64,000 bases of DNA from Paractinoplanes pyxinae (GTDB lineage Bacteria > Actinomycetota > Actinomycetes > Mycobacteriales > Micromonosporaceae). The position numbers and the translations under genes were made by a program. Below the pieces are notes generated by a model. The model was not told where the DNA came from. It saw only the letters and a program-made list of their open reading frames with translations, and did not search any database. How positions within the stretch are numbered: the stretch's first letter is position 1; each line of letters starts with the position of its first letter. The stretch is from positions 1-64,000 of the forward strand of contig NZ_JAPNTZ010000002.1 in assembly GCF_026626335.1 (NCBI RefSeq), in the 5' to 3' direction. This document shows positions 18,066-27,264 of this stretch, one piece after another.

Positions 18066-18209
18066 TCAGGACCTCCAGTTATGTGCTGAACGGTACTCCA
18101 AGTGGTGTGCCGCGCGCAGAACGGGGTTTATTTGGCTCACAGCAAGCAACTGACTTGGCGATGGTAAAGTCCCGCCCGTTGCAGGCAGGACTCGAGTCGG
18201 GAGGCAGCG

Positions 18210-19052
18210 GTGACGCTGAGTGCGGATGAGGCGGCCCGCTTCGCCGTTGTGCTGGAGGATCACCAGGAGGCTCTGGTCACGGCCTGGACCGAGCGGGTGG
18301 CTTCCACTCTGCGGGGCCGGCTGAGTCACACCGAGCTTCTGCGCCAGAACACCGAGCTGCGCCGCGGCTTTCAGCAGGCGCTGGCCGGCTCGGCGCAAGA
18401 CCTGAGCGGGGAGCCGGCGGCCGAGCTGCGCGCCCAGCTGGCCGAGCTGTCGTCGACGCGGGCCCGGCAGGGTTTCAGCGCCACCGAGACGGCCGTCAGC
18501 ATCTTCGCGTTCAAGGACGCCGTACTGGCCACCCTCGACGCGCAGGGAACCACCGACGCCACCACCCTCCGCGACTATGTCGCCCTCTCCTCTTTCGTCG
18601 ACGAGGCGGCGCTGTTCACCTTCGACAGCTACGTGCGCGTCCGTGAGGAGCTGATCGCCGACCAGGCCGAGCAGCTGCTCGAGCTCTCCACCCCGGTGGT
18701 GAAGCTGTGGGAGGGCGTCGTCGCCGTCCCGCTGGTGGGCACCCTCGACTCGGCGCGGGCCCAGGTCGTCATGGAACGGCTGCTGCAGACGCTGGTCGAC
18801 ACCGGTTCGCCGTACGCGATCATCGACATCACCGGCGTGCCGGCCGTCGACACCCAGGTCGCTCAGCACATCCTGAAGACAGTCGTGGCGGCCCGCCTGA
18901 TGGGCGCCGACTGCATCATCTCGGGCATCCGCCCGCAGATCGCGCAGACGATCGTCGCCCTCGGCATCGAGTTCGGCGACATCGCGACCAAGTCCTCGCT
19001 GGCCGACGCACTGCGGTACGTGCTCGCTCGTACGGGCAAGAAGGGTCGCTGA
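18210..19052 (+). CDS. rsbR: RsbR-like stressosome scaffold (STAS, RsbRD N-terminus)
   Basis: 280 residues. The N-terminal all-helical part (about 1-150) is an RsbRD-type sensor-like domain; residues about 160-275 form a C-terminal STAS domain beginning TPVVKLWEGVVAVPLVG. The phospho-threonine region of RsbR is kept in DITGVPAVDT. RsbR and RsbS build the stressosome, and RsbT phosphorylates both. Start GTG 18210 follows GGGAGGCAGC. It heads a run of six genes with 1-4 base gaps or overlaps. The ligand or stress it senses is unknown. Confidence 0.88.
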   Translation: MTLSADEAARFAVVLEDHQEALVTAWTERVASTLRGRLSHTELLRQNTELRRGFQQALAGSAQDLSGEPAAELRAQLAELSSTRARQGFSATETAVSIFAFKDAVLATLDAQGTTDATTLRDYVALSSFVDEAALFTFDSYVRVREELIADQAEQLLELSTPVVKLWEGVVAVPLVGTLDSARAQVVMERLLQTLVDTGSPYAIIDITGVPAVDTQVAQHILKTVVAARLMGADCIISGIRPQIAQTIVALGIEFGDIATKSSLADALRYVLARTGKKGR

Positions 19053-19053
19053 C

Positions 19054-19482
19054 GTGGAACGCGTTCCGATCCTGAAGATCGGCGACATACTTCTCGTCTC
19101 GATCCAGATCGACATGGAGGACCAGGTCGCCCTGCAGCTGCAGGAAGATCTGGCCGACCGGATCGTCGCCACCGGCTGCCACGGTGTGATCATCGACATC
19201 AGCGCGCTGGACATCGTCGACTCGTTCGTCGGGCGCACCCTGGCCACCATCGCCGCGATCTCGAAGGTGCTCGACGCCGACACCGTCGTGGTCGGCATGC
19301 GTCCCGCCGTCGCGATCACCCTGGTCGAGCTGGGCCTCTCGCTGCCCGGCATCCGGACGGCACTCAACGTCGAGCTGGGCATGGACCTGCTGGCCCGCGA
19401 GCGCGCGGCCGCCGATGACGACGCCGACGAGGAGCCGGACGGCGCGGACGACGCCGAGACGCCCGCGGTACCCGCACCGTGA
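19054..19482 (+). CDS. rsbS: RsbS-like stressosome STAS protein
   Basis: 142 residues: a STAS domain (about 1-110) plus an acidic tail rich in Asp, Glu and Ala (115-142) not found in Bacillus RsbS. The phosphorylatable Ser is kept in DIVDSFVGRTL. RsbS is the substrate of RsbT in the stressosome core. GTG start 19054 is 1 base after the rsbR stop; the end overlaps rsbT by 4 bases. Confidence 0.9.
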   Translation: MERVPILKIGDILLVSIQIDMEDQVALQLQEDLADRIVATGCHGVIIDISALDIVDSFVGRTLATIAAISKVLDADTVVVGMRPAVAITLVELGLSLPGIRTALNVELGMDLLARERAAADDDADEEPDGADDAETPAVPAP

Positions 19483-19883
19483 GCGAACCGGCCCAGCGGA
19501 TCGAGGTCGTCTCCGACCAGGATGTCGTCCGGGTCCGCCAGCTCGTGCGCACGCTCGCCGTCGCGGTGAAGCTCTCGCTCGTCGACCAGACCAAGCTCGT
19601 GACCGCGGCCAGCGAGCTGGCCCGCAACACGCTGGTCTACGGCGGGGGCGGCACGGTCGAGGTGGGTCCGGCCGACAACGGCCGGCGGAAAGGCATCCGG
19701 ATCGTTTTCAGTGACCAGGGTCCGGGTATCGCCGACCTCGACCTGGCGTTCACCGACGGCTACACCTCCGGCGGCGGCCTGGGTCTCGGACTGAGCGGCG
19801 CCCGGCGACTTGTCGACGAATTCGACATCGTCACCGCGGTCGGCGAGGGTACGACCATTACCGTGACCAAGTGGTGCCGATGA
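19479..19883 (+). CDS. rsbT: RsbT-like serine kinase
   Basis: 134 residues, a GHKL ATPase domain: N-box AASELARNTLVYG, G1 box DQGPGIADLD and G2 region GGGLGLGLSGARRL. RsbT phosphorylates RsbR and RsbS and then leaves the stressosome to activate a PP2C phosphatase. The GTG start overlaps rsbS (GTGA), and its own stop overlaps the next gene (ATGA). The likely partners are the PP2C proteins encoded downstream. Confidence 0.92.
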   Translation: MSEPAQRIEVVSDQDVVRVRQLVRTLAVAVKLSLVDQTKLVTAASELARNTLVYGGGGTVEVGPADNGRRKGIRIVFSDQGPGIADLDLAFTDGYTSGGGLGLGLSGARRLVDEFDIVTAVGEGTTITVTKWCR

Positions 19884-20911
19884 GCGGAGGCGCGGTGGCG
19901 TCGCTACCCGAGGGGCTTCTCGACGGGGGAGTCTGGTTCCGGGTCGAGGCCGCGCCGAACGCCTCCACCGTCCGCCGGACCGCCGAACGTCTCGCCGTCG
20001 AGCTGGGGCTGCCCGAGCGCCGGGTGGCCGACCTCTCGATCGTGGCCGCCGAGCTGGCCGGGAACCTGGTCAAGCACGCCGATCAGGGCACCCTGCTGGT
20101 GCGCGCCGTCCGCACGCCGGAGCAGGCCGGTGTCGAGCTCGTGGCGGTCGACAGCGGGCCCGGCATGGCCGATCTGGCCGTCTCGGCCGGCGACGGGCAT
20201 TCCACCGCGGGCACGCTCGGCATCGGGCTGGGCGCGATCGCCCGGCAGGCTGCCTGGTGCGACGTGCACTCCGTGCCGGGCAAGGGAACCGTCCTGGCCG
20301 CGCAGGTCTGGGCGTCGGCCCGGCCGGTGGTGCCGTGGGCGGCCGGGGTGACCCGGCCGTTGACCGGCGAGCCGATCAGCGGCGACGCCTTCGCCGTCCG
20401 CGACGCGCAGGGCCGCCGTCAGGTGATGATGTGCGACGGGCTCGGCCACGGCGGGCTCGCCGCGGCGGCCGCCCACGAGGCGGTCCGGGCCTTCCAGGAC
20501 GCGCCTCCCGGCCCGCCCGCGAGCGTGCTGGAACTGCTGCACCGCCGGCTCAGCCGCACGCGGGGCGCCGCCGTGGCCATCGCCGAGCTCGACCCGGACG
20601 CGGGCCTGGTCCGGTACGCCGGTCTGGGCAACATCACCGGCACGGTGATCCCGCCCGTCGGCCCGCGGCGCGGCATGGTCTCGCTGCCCGGCATCGCCGG
20701 TCACCAGCGCCGCCAGATCCGCGAGTACGACTACCCGATCACGCCGGACGCGATCGTGCTCATGCACTCCGACGGGGTGGCCGACCGGTGGACCCCGGAC
20801 GGCTATCCCGGCCTGTTCACCCACTCGCCGCTGGTGATCGCGGCGACCGTGCTGCGTGACGCGGGTGTGCGCCGCGACGACGCCGGCGTGCTCGTGGCCC
20901 GGCTGCCATGA
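19880..20911 (+). CDS. ATPase-PP2C fusion phosphatase (RsbX-like)
   Basis: About 343 residues. The N-terminal half resembles a GHKL serine kinase (AAELAGNLVKHAD, DSGPGMADLAV, GTLGIGLGAIARQ); the C-terminal half is a SpoIIE/RsbX-type PP2C domain with MMCDGLGHGGLAA metal-site Asp and MHSDGVADRW. RsbX removes phosphates from RsbR and RsbS; here the phosphatase is fused to its own ATPase. ATG 19880 overlaps the rsbT stop. The fusion is common in actinobacterial stressosome operons. Confidence 0.87.
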   Translation: MSGGAVASLPEGLLDGGVWFRVEAAPNASTVRRTAERLAVELGLPERRVADLSIVAAELAGNLVKHADQGTLLVRAVRTPEQAGVELVAVDSGPGMADLAVSAGDGHSTAGTLGIGLGAIARQAAWCDVHSVPGKGTVLAAQVWASARPVVPWAAGVTRPLTGEPISGDAFAVRDAQGRRQVMMCDGLGHGGLAAAAAHEAVRAFQDAPPGPPASVLELLHRRLSRTRGAAVAIAELDPDAGLVRYAGLGNITGTVIPPVGPRRGMVSLPGIAGHQRRQIREYDYPITPDAIVLMHSDGVADRWTPDGYPGLFTHSPLVIAATVLRDAGVRRDDAGVLVARLP

Positions 20912-22257
20912 CCGGCCGGGGCGAGCCGCTGATGCGCGTACGGCTGCGCGTGGAGCAGGACATCTTCGTGGCCCGCCAGCTCGGCCGCGAGGTGGCCCGC
21001 GAGGTCGGGCTCGAGCAGCAGGACCAGACCCGGCTGGCCACCGCGCTGAGCGAGGTGGGCCGCGTGGTCATGGCCGACGGTTCCGATGCCGAAGTGACGT
21101 TCACAGTGCGCTCCGAGGGGGTAAGCACCGCCATCCGGGTGGCGGTCGAACGCCGCTCGCACGGTGACGAGCCCAGGCTGCGGGCAGAACTCGCACATGT
21201 CGGCCGCCTGGTCGACAAGTTGGAGGTCGAGAATGGTGAGACCGGTACGGTCGTGTGGATGGCCCGACGCTTGCCGGCCAGCGCGCCGCGGTTGACCCGG
21301 GACCGGATGGACGAGATCCGTGCCGGTCTGAGCCGGCACGTTCCCAGCAGCCCGGTCGACGAGCTGCACGTGCAGAATCAGCAGCTCATCGCCGCCCTCG
21401 ACGAGGTGCGCTCGCAGCGTGACGACCTGGCCCGGCTCAACGCGGAGCTCGAGGAGACCAACCGCGGCGTCATGGCGCTGTACCACCAGCTCTCCGAGGA
21501 GCTGGAAGAGACCAACCGCGGCGTGGTCGCGCTCTACGCCGAGCTCGACGAGAAATCCGAGCAGCTGGCCGCGGCCAGCGAGGCCAAGAGCCGCTTCCTG
21601 GCCAACGTCAGCCACGAGCTGCGGGCCCCGGTCACCGCGGTCATCGGGCTCAGCCGCCTGCTGGCCGACGGCGCCTCGGACCCGCTCACCGTCGAGCAGG
21701 AAAGGCAGGTCGAGCTGATCCGCAGCTCCGCCAGCGATCTGCTCACGCTGGTCAACGACCTGCTCGACCTGGCCAAGGCCGAGGCCGGCCGGCTCGAGCC
21801 GAACTGGGAGCAGGTCGACCTGCGGGCCATGTTCGGCCAGTTGCGGGGCACGCTGCGGCCGCTGGCCACCCGGCCCGAGGTCGACTTCGTGATCGACGAG
21901 CCGGCCGTGGCGACGATGCGCTCGGACGAGGTGCTGCTGGCCCGGGTGCTGCGCAACCTGCTCACCAACGCGCTCAAGTTCACTGCCGAGGGCGAGGTGC
22001 GGCTGACCGTCCGCGAGGTGGGCACCGACCTCGAGTTCACCGTCACCGACACCGGCACCGGGATCCCGCCCGAGCTGATAGAACGCATCTTCGAAGAGTT
22101 CTATCAGGTGCCCGGCAGCAAGGCTCTGAGTGGCAAGGGGACCGGCCTCGGCCTGCCGTACGCGCGCCGGCTGGCCGCCATTCTCGGTGGCGCCCTGCGG
22201 GCCGACTCCACTCCGGGCGAGGGGAGCACCTTCACGTTACGGCTGCCGGCGTCATGA
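20908..22257 (+). CDS. Sensor histidine kinase with degenerate RsbT-like N-terminus
   Basis: 449 residues. Positions about 1-120 resemble a GHKL ATPase but lack the DxGxG nucleotide loop. A coiled coil follows, with a near-duplicated segment (LEETNRGVMALY and LEETNRGVVALY), then HisKA (phospho-acceptor His in VSHELRAPVTA) and HATPase (NLLTNALKFT, DTGTGIPPELIE, GTGLGLPYARR). It is probably cytosolic, with no transmembrane segment. It is translationally coupled to the preceding phosphatase and the following REC-PP2C protein, so it likely phosphorylates that receiver. Confidence 0.88.
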   Translation: MTGRGEPLMRVRLRVEQDIFVARQLGREVAREVGLEQQDQTRLATALSEVGRVVMADGSDAEVTFTVRSEGVSTAIRVAVERRSHGDEPRLRAELAHVGRLVDKLEVENGETGTVVWMARRLPASAPRLTRDRMDEIRAGLSRHVPSSPVDELHVQNQQLIAALDEVRSQRDDLARLNAELEETNRGVMALYHQLSEELEETNRGVVALYAELDEKSEQLAAASEAKSRFLANVSHELRAPVTAVIGLSRLLADGASDPLTVEQERQVELIRSSASDLLTLVNDLLDLAKAEAGRLEPNWEQVDLRAMFGQLRGTLRPLATRPEVDFVIDEPAVATMRSDEVLLARVLRNLLTNALKFTAEGEVRLTVREVGTDLEFTVTDTGTGIPPELIERIFEEFYQVPGSKALSGKGTGLGLPYARRLAAILGGALRADSTPGEGSTFTLRLPAS

Positions 22258-23783
22258 AACCGGTCACCGTCCTCGTCGTCGACGACAGCGCCACCAAGCG
22301 CTATCTGCTGGTCAGCTGGCTGACCCGGGCCGGCTACACGGTCCGCCAGGCCGAGACCGGCGGTGAGGCCCTGCGGGTGCTGCCGGGCTCCGACGTCGAC
22401 CTGGTGGTGCTCGACGTCAAGCTGCCCGACATGAGCGGCTTCGACGTCTGCGAAAAAATCAAGACCGATCCCGCGTACGGGACCATGCCCGTCATTCATG
22501 TGTCGGCTCACGCGGTCGACGTGGTCGACCGCACCCAGGGCCTGAACCGGGGCGCCGACGCCTACCTGGTCGAGCCGATCGAACCGGACGAGCTGATCGC
22601 GACCGCCCAGGCCGTGCTGCGCTACTACTCGGCCCGGCGGCGCGCCGAGTCGCTGGCCGAGCGCATGGTGCGACTGGCCGAGGCCACCCTGGCGATCAAC
22701 ACGTCGACCACGCTGATCGGGCTGCTCGAGGCGGCCGCGGAAGGTGCGCACCAGATCTTCGGCGGGCCGGTCGTGGTGCTCACCGAGACGACGGACGGCG
22801 AGGGCGTGGCCGTGGTGGGCTCGCCCCCGGTCGTACGCCCGTGGCCCATGCCCGACGAGGACGTGGCAGTCGGCTCGCTGGTGCGCACCGACGAAGCCGC
22901 CGCGTGGAGCGTCGTCACCTGGCCCGAGGACGAAACGGTGACGGTGGCCGCGGCCCGGCTGCGCAACGACCGTCCGCCCATCTATCTGGCCGTGGCCACC
23001 AGCACCCAGAACCCGGGCTTCCCGGTGCTGCGCCAGCTCTCCCAGACGGTCGCGGCGGCGGTCGAGGCGCAGCGCTCGTACGACGAGGAGCACCGCATCG
23101 CGGTCACCCTGCAGCGCAGCCTGCTGCAGTCGCGGCTGCCCGAGGTGCCGGGGATCGAGCTGACCATGCGCTACGAGCCGGCCGCCGCGCAGACCGAGGT
23201 GGGCGGCGACTTCTACGAGCTCACGATGCTCGACGGCAAGCTGCTGGTGGCCATCGGCGACGTCGCCGGTCACTCGCTGCACGCCGCGACGGTGATGGCC
23301 GAGGTACGCCATGCGGTCCGGGCGTACGCGGTGGAAGGGCATCCGCCGGGCACGGTGCTCACGCTCGTCAACCGCTTCATGCGTACGGTGTTGCCGGCCG
23401 ACTCGGCGACCATCTGCCTGCTCACGCTCGACCCGGCGAGCGGCCGGGTGCGGATGGCCAGCGCCGGCCACCTGCCGCCGCTGCTGCACACCAGCGACGG
23501 CGCCCGTTACATCGAGCCGCACGGCCCGCTGCTGGGCATCAACGCACCCCGTCCCGACGACTTCGAGTTCGTGCTGCCGCCGGGCGGGACGCTGGTGCTC
23601 TACACCGACGGCCTGGTCGAGCGGCGGGACGCCGACATCGACGTGGGCCTGGCCGCGCTGGCCGAGGCGGCCACGACCGTCGAGTCCAACCTGGACGCCT
23701 TCTCGCGGCGCCTGATGACCGAGCTCGGCGGCGCCGGGCAACAGGCCGACGACATCGCGATCGTCGCCCTGCGCCGCCGGTGA
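22254..23783 (+). CDS. Response regulator with PP2C (SpoIIE) output domain
   Basis: 509 residues: an N-terminal receiver (phospho-Asp in LVVLDVKLPDMSGF, residues about 3-120), a central GAF-like region of about 170 residues, and a C-terminal SpoIIE-type PP2C (GGDFYELTML, GDVAGHSLHAA, DDIAIVAL). Phosphorylation of the receiver is expected to switch the phosphatase on a phospho-STAS protein such as the STAS protein encoded at 17712-18065. It closes the stressosome operon, ending 7 bases before the convergent oligopeptidase gene. Confidence 0.9.
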   Translation: MKPVTVLVVDDSATKRYLLVSWLTRAGYTVRQAETGGEALRVLPGSDVDLVVLDVKLPDMSGFDVCEKIKTDPAYGTMPVIHVSAHAVDVVDRTQGLNRGADAYLVEPIEPDELIATAQAVLRYYSARRRAESLAERMVRLAEATLAINTSTTLIGLLEAAAEGAHQIFGGPVVVLTETTDGEGVAVVGSPPVVRPWPMPDEDVAVGSLVRTDEAAAWSVVTWPEDETVTVAAARLRNDRPPIYLAVATSTQNPGFPVLRQLSQTVAAAVEAQRSYDEEHRIAVTLQRSLLQSRLPEVPGIELTMRYEPAAAQTEVGGDFYELTMLDGKLLVAIGDVAGHSLHAATVMAEVRHAVRAYAVEGHPPGTVLTLVNRFMRTVLPADSATICLLTLDPASGRVRMASAGHLPPLLHTSDGARYIEPHGPLLGINAPRPDDFEFVLPPGGTLVLYTDGLVERRDADIDVGLAALAEAATTVESNLDAFSRRLMTELGGAGQQADDIAIVALRRR

Positions 23784-23790
23784 CAGCTCG

Positions 23791-25875
23791 CTAGTTTCCG
23801 GCCCGGCCGAGCACGTCGAGAACCCAGGCCAGCACGAACGCCTCTTCTTTCCAGGCGTCGTAGCGGCCGCTGGGGCCCGCGTGGCCGGCGCCCATCTCGG
23901 TCTTGAGCAGGTAGTCGCCGTCGGGGGCGACCGCGCGCAGACGGGCGATCCACTTGGCCGGCTCGTGGTAGAGCACGCGGGTGTCGTTCAGGCTGCTCAT
24001 GGCCAGGATGCGGGGGTAGGGCAGCTTCGTGACGTTCTCGTACGGGCTGTAGCCCTTCATGTACGCGTACACGTCGGCCGATTCGATCGGGTTGCCCCAC
24101 TCTTCCCACTCGGTGACCGTCAGCGGCAGCGACGGGTCGAGGATCGTGTTGAGCGGGTCGACGAAGGGCACCTCGGCCACGATGCCGGCGAACGCCTCGG
24201 GCGCGAGGTTGGCCACCGCGCCCACCAGCAGGCCGCCGGCCGAGCCGCCCCGGGCGACCAGCTGCTCGGGCGACGTCCAGCCCTCGCGCACCAGGGCCTG
24301 GGCGCACGCCACGAAGTCGGTGAAGGTGTTGCGCTTGGCCAGCAGCTTGCCCTCTTCGTACCAGCGGCGGCCCATCTCGCCGCCGCCGCGGATGTGCGCG
24401 ATGGCGTAGACGACGCCGCGGTCGAGCAGCGACAGGCGGGCGATCGAGAAGTACGGGTCGATGCTGGTCTCGTACGAGCCGTAGCCGTACAGCAGCGCGG
24501 GCGCCGAGCCGTTGCGCGGGGTGTTCTTACGGGCGACGATCGAGATCGGCACCCGGGTGCCGTCGGGCGCCGTCGCCCACTCGCGGAACTGCTCGTAGTC
24601 GTCGGGCTCGTAGCCACCCAGCACCGGCCTGCGCTTGCGCAGCGTCATCGCCCGGGTCACCAGATCGACGTCGTAGACCGAGTCGGGCGTGATCATCGAG
24701 GCGTAGCTGATCCGCACGGCGGTGGTGTCGTACTCCGGGTTGCCGGCCAGCCCCACGTTGTAGATGGGCTCGGGGAACTCCATGTCGTAGAAGTCGGTGC
24801 TGCCGTCGCCGATGACCCGCAGACCGGTCAGCCCGTCGCGGCGCTGCGAGATGACGATGTGCCGGACGAAGGCGTCGACCGACTCGAGGCGGGTGCCGGG
24901 CTCGTGGGCGATCAGGTCGACCCAGTCGCCGGGGCTGTCGGCCGACGTGTACGCCAGCGCGAAGTCTTCCGCGTCCTTGTTGTGCAGGATGAGGAAGCGG
25001 TGGCCGTGGTGCTCGATCGAGTACTCGACGCCGTGCTCGCGGGGCGCGATCAGCGTGGGCTCGGCCTCGGGGGTGTCGGCCGGGATCACCCGTACCTCGG
25101 AAGTGATTTTGCTTGACGCCTCGATGACCAGGAACTTCTCGCTGCGGGTGAGCCCGACGCCGACCCAGAACCGCTCGTCCGGCTCCTCGAAGACCTTCAC
25201 GTCGTCGCTCGCGGGACGGCCGACCGTGTGGCGCCACACGCGGTGGGGGCGCCAGGCCTCGTCCACAGTCACGTAGAAGAGCGCGCCGGCGTCGGCCGAC
25301 CACGCGCTGCCGTACGACGTGTCAGGCACCTCGTCGGCCAGCACCTCACCGGTACGCAGGTCTTTGACCCGCAGCGTGAAGCGCTCGTCGCCGGAGAAGT
25401 CGGTGGAGTAGGCGAGCCAGTTGCCGTCGGGGCTGACGTCGAAGGTGCCCAAGGCGAAGAAGTCTTTGCCCTCGGCCAGCGCGTTGCCGTCGAGCAGCAC
25501 CTGCTCGCCGGGGTGGCCGGCGGTCGACGGGGGATCGGTCTGGCCGTCCTGCACCGGCACCCGGCACGAGATGCCGTACTGCTTGCCCTCTTCGGTGCGG
25601 GTGTAATACCAGTAGCCGCCCTTGCGGGAGGGAACAGACAGGTCGGTCTCTTGTGTGCGGCCCTTGATCTCGTTGAAGATCGTCTCCCGCAGCCCGCTCA
25701 GGTGGCTCGTCGCCCGCTCGGTGAAGGCGTTCTCGGCCTCCAGGTAGGCGGTGGTGCGCGGGTCTTTCTTGTCGATCAGCCACGCGTACTCGTCGGTGAC
25801 GGTGTCGCCGTGAAAGGTGCGCTCGTGGGTGCCCTGCTCGGCGGTGGGCGGGCTGTCGGCAGTCGGGTTCGTCAC
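23791..25875 (-). CDS. ptrB: Oligopeptidase B (S9A prolyl oligopeptidase family)
   Basis: About 694 residues: an N-terminal beta-propeller followed by an alpha/beta-hydrolase domain. The nucleophile lies in RGGSAGGLLVGAV, the catalytic Asp is near SLNDTRVLYHEP, and the His is in GAGHAGPSGRYD. The acidic substrate-binding region of oligopeptidase B is represented by HIRGGGEMGRRWYEEGK. It cleaves short peptides after basic residues in the cytosol. GTG start 25875 (VTNPTADSPP) is chosen since upstream codons are not family-like. Confidence 0.93.
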   Translation of the reverse strand: MTNPTADSPPTAEQGTHERTFHGDTVTDEYAWLIDKKDPRTTAYLEAENAFTERATSHLSGLRETIFNEIKGRTQETDLSVPSRKGGYWYYTRTEEGKQYGISCRVPVQDGQTDPPSTAGHPGEQVLLDGNALAEGKDFFALGTFDVSPDGNWLAYSTDFSGDERFTLRVKDLRTGEVLADEVPDTSYGSAWSADAGALFYVTVDEAWRPHRVWRHTVGRPASDDVKVFEEPDERFWVGVGLTRSEKFLVIEASSKITSEVRVIPADTPEAEPTLIAPREHGVEYSIEHHGHRFLILHNKDAEDFALAYTSADSPGDWVDLIAHEPGTRLESVDAFVRHIVISQRRDGLTGLRVIGDGSTDFYDMEFPEPIYNVGLAGNPEYDTTAVRISYASMITPDSVYDVDLVTRAMTLRKRRPVLGGYEPDDYEQFREWATAPDGTRVPISIVARKNTPRNGSAPALLYGYGSYETSIDPYFSIARLSLLDRGVVYAIAHIRGGGEMGRRWYEEGKLLAKRNTFTDFVACAQALVREGWTSPEQLVARGGSAGGLLVGAVANLAPEAFAGIVAEVPFVDPLNTILDPSLPLTVTEWEEWGNPIESADVYAYMKGYSPYENVTKLPYPRILAMSSLNDTRVLYHEPAKWIARLRAVAPDGDYLLKTEMGAGHAGPSGRYDAWKEEAFVLAWVLDVLGRAGN

Positions 25876-26003
25876 GCGCCCTACGTTACCGGGCAGTCCG
25901 GTTTCCCCGTCTTCTTTACTTCTTGCGCTCGCGACCGCGCTCGTTCGAACACGTGTACGATATGCCAGAGTGGACGATCTTCGAGGACGTGGGGAAGCTG
26001 GAC

Positions 26004-27146
26004 GTGAGTGAGCCACCAGAAGATCAGGTGCTGAGCGCGCTTGTGGACATTTGCGGTCCCGACTATGCGCGCGTCGCGCGGTCGATCGACACGGTCGATG
26101 GCCGCCGGGCCGGCTTCGTCGCGGTGCCCGCCACCGCGCGCGCGGTCTCCGATGTTCTGCGGCTGGCGGTCGGCCGCGGCCTCAGCTTCCTGCCTCGCGG
26201 CAGCGGATCCAAGATCGATTGGGGTACGCCTCACGAGCCCGTCGACGTGCTGGTCGACACGGGCCGGCTGAGCGGGCTGTGGAGCCACGACGTCGCCGGC
26301 GCCACGGTCCAGGTGGCCACCGGCACTCCGGTTCGCGCTCTTCAGGCGGCGCTCGCGCTGCAGGGCCAGCGGCTTCCGGTCGACCCGCCGTCCCGGGCAG
26401 CCACCGTCGGCGGCATGCTCGCGGTGAACGAGTCGGGCCCGCTGCGCTACCGCTACGGCACCCCGGCCGAATACGTGTCGAGCGTGGCCTACATCGACCG
26501 CGCGGGCGAGGCGGCCGAATCCGACGGTGAGGACGGTCGCCCCGGGCTGGCCGAGGTCGACGGCGTGATCACCGCCGCCTCGCTCCGGCTCGAACCGCTG
26601 CCCCAGGCCCGCCGCTGGGCCGGCATCGCGGTGCCCACCCCGCTGCAGCTGGGCAAGCTGGTGGCCGCGGCCGACGAGCTGGAACCCAGCGCGATCGAGG
26701 TCGACCTGCCGGTCGGCGGCCAGGGCGGCACGCTGGCCGTGCTGTTCGAGGGGGCCGAGGCGGCCGCGGTCGACCAGGCCGAGCGGCTGGCCGCCGCGTG
26801 GGGCGCCGGGGCCGTGGTGACGCCGATCGCGCCGCCGTGGTGGGGCGCCTACCCGTTCCGGCGCGACGACGTGGCCCTGCGGCTCTCGGTCTCGGCGGCC
26901 GACCTGCCGGCCACGCTCTACGCGCTGAGCGACGCGGCCGGCTTCGCGGTGCCGGTGCGCGGGTCGGCCGGGCTGGGCCGCGTGCACGCCGTACTGCCCG
27001 GGCGCGCGGCGCCGGCCCAGATCACCGCCATCATCGAAAGCGTCCGCCACGTGCTGCTGGCCCGCGGCGGCCGCGCTTCGATCGTTGCCGCGCCGCCCGA
27101 ACTGGCTCGCGAGCTCGAGATGGCCGCCCGTCCCGACTTCTTCTGA
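26004..27146 (+). CDS. FAD-binding oxidoreductase, GlcE-like glycolate oxidase subunit
   Basis: About 380 residues of the FAD_binding_4/PCMH fold: FLPRGSGSKIDWG is the flavin pyrophosphate motif, and AATVGGMLAVNESGP the second. It resembles the GlcE subunit of glycolate oxidase, but no GlcD or GlcF gene is adjacent, so it may act alone or on another 2-hydroxy acid. The C-terminal half is short on landmarks. The start is uncertain: GTG 26004 has GGGGA upstream, while ATG 25962 is possible. The gene is divergent from ptrB. Confidence 0.75.
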   Translation: MSEPPEDQVLSALVDICGPDYARVARSIDTVDGRRAGFVAVPATARAVSDVLRLAVGRGLSFLPRGSGSKIDWGTPHEPVDVLVDTGRLSGLWSHDVAGATVQVATGTPVRALQAALALQGQRLPVDPPSRAATVGGMLAVNESGPLRYRYGTPAEYVSSVAYIDRAGEAAESDGEDGRPGLAEVDGVITAASLRLEPLPQARRWAGIAVPTPLQLGKLVAAADELEPSAIEVDLPVGGQGGTLAVLFEGAEAAAVDQAERLAAAWGAGAVVTPIAPPWWGAYPFRRDDVALRLSVSAADLPATLYALSDAAGFAVPVRGSAGLGRVHAVLPGRAAPAQITAIIESVRHVLLARGGRASIVAAPPELARELEMAARPDFF

Positions 27147-27212
27147 CGGCCGCCTGTGGATGCGCTGCCTGTGGATAACTCGCCGCCGCCCGCTTGACAT
27201 CGCGTAGCGTCT

Positions 27213-27241
27213 TCCCCCAACGCCCCTGGGTGGCCGGGGGA
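27213..27241. terminator. Hairpin between convergent genes
   Basis: TCCCCC pairs with GGGGGA around an imperfect inner stem (CCCC / GGTGG) between the convergent GlcE-like and reductase genes. It is placed as a bidirectional terminator would be. The loop and inner pairing are imperfect, so confidence is low. Confidence 0.35.
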
Positions 27242-27264
27242 GGTGGTGGGTTACCCCGGCAAGA

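Noticed and set aside
25923..26003. Upstream starts of the GlcE-like gene
   Set aside because: ATG 25962 and earlier codons have no good ribosome-binding site; GTG 26004 has GGGGA at proper spacing. Not fully excluded.
27170..27178. TGTGGATAA, a perfect DnaA-box complement
   Set aside because: Only one exact copy is present with no cluster and no dnaA/dnaN genes; it does not indicate an origin.
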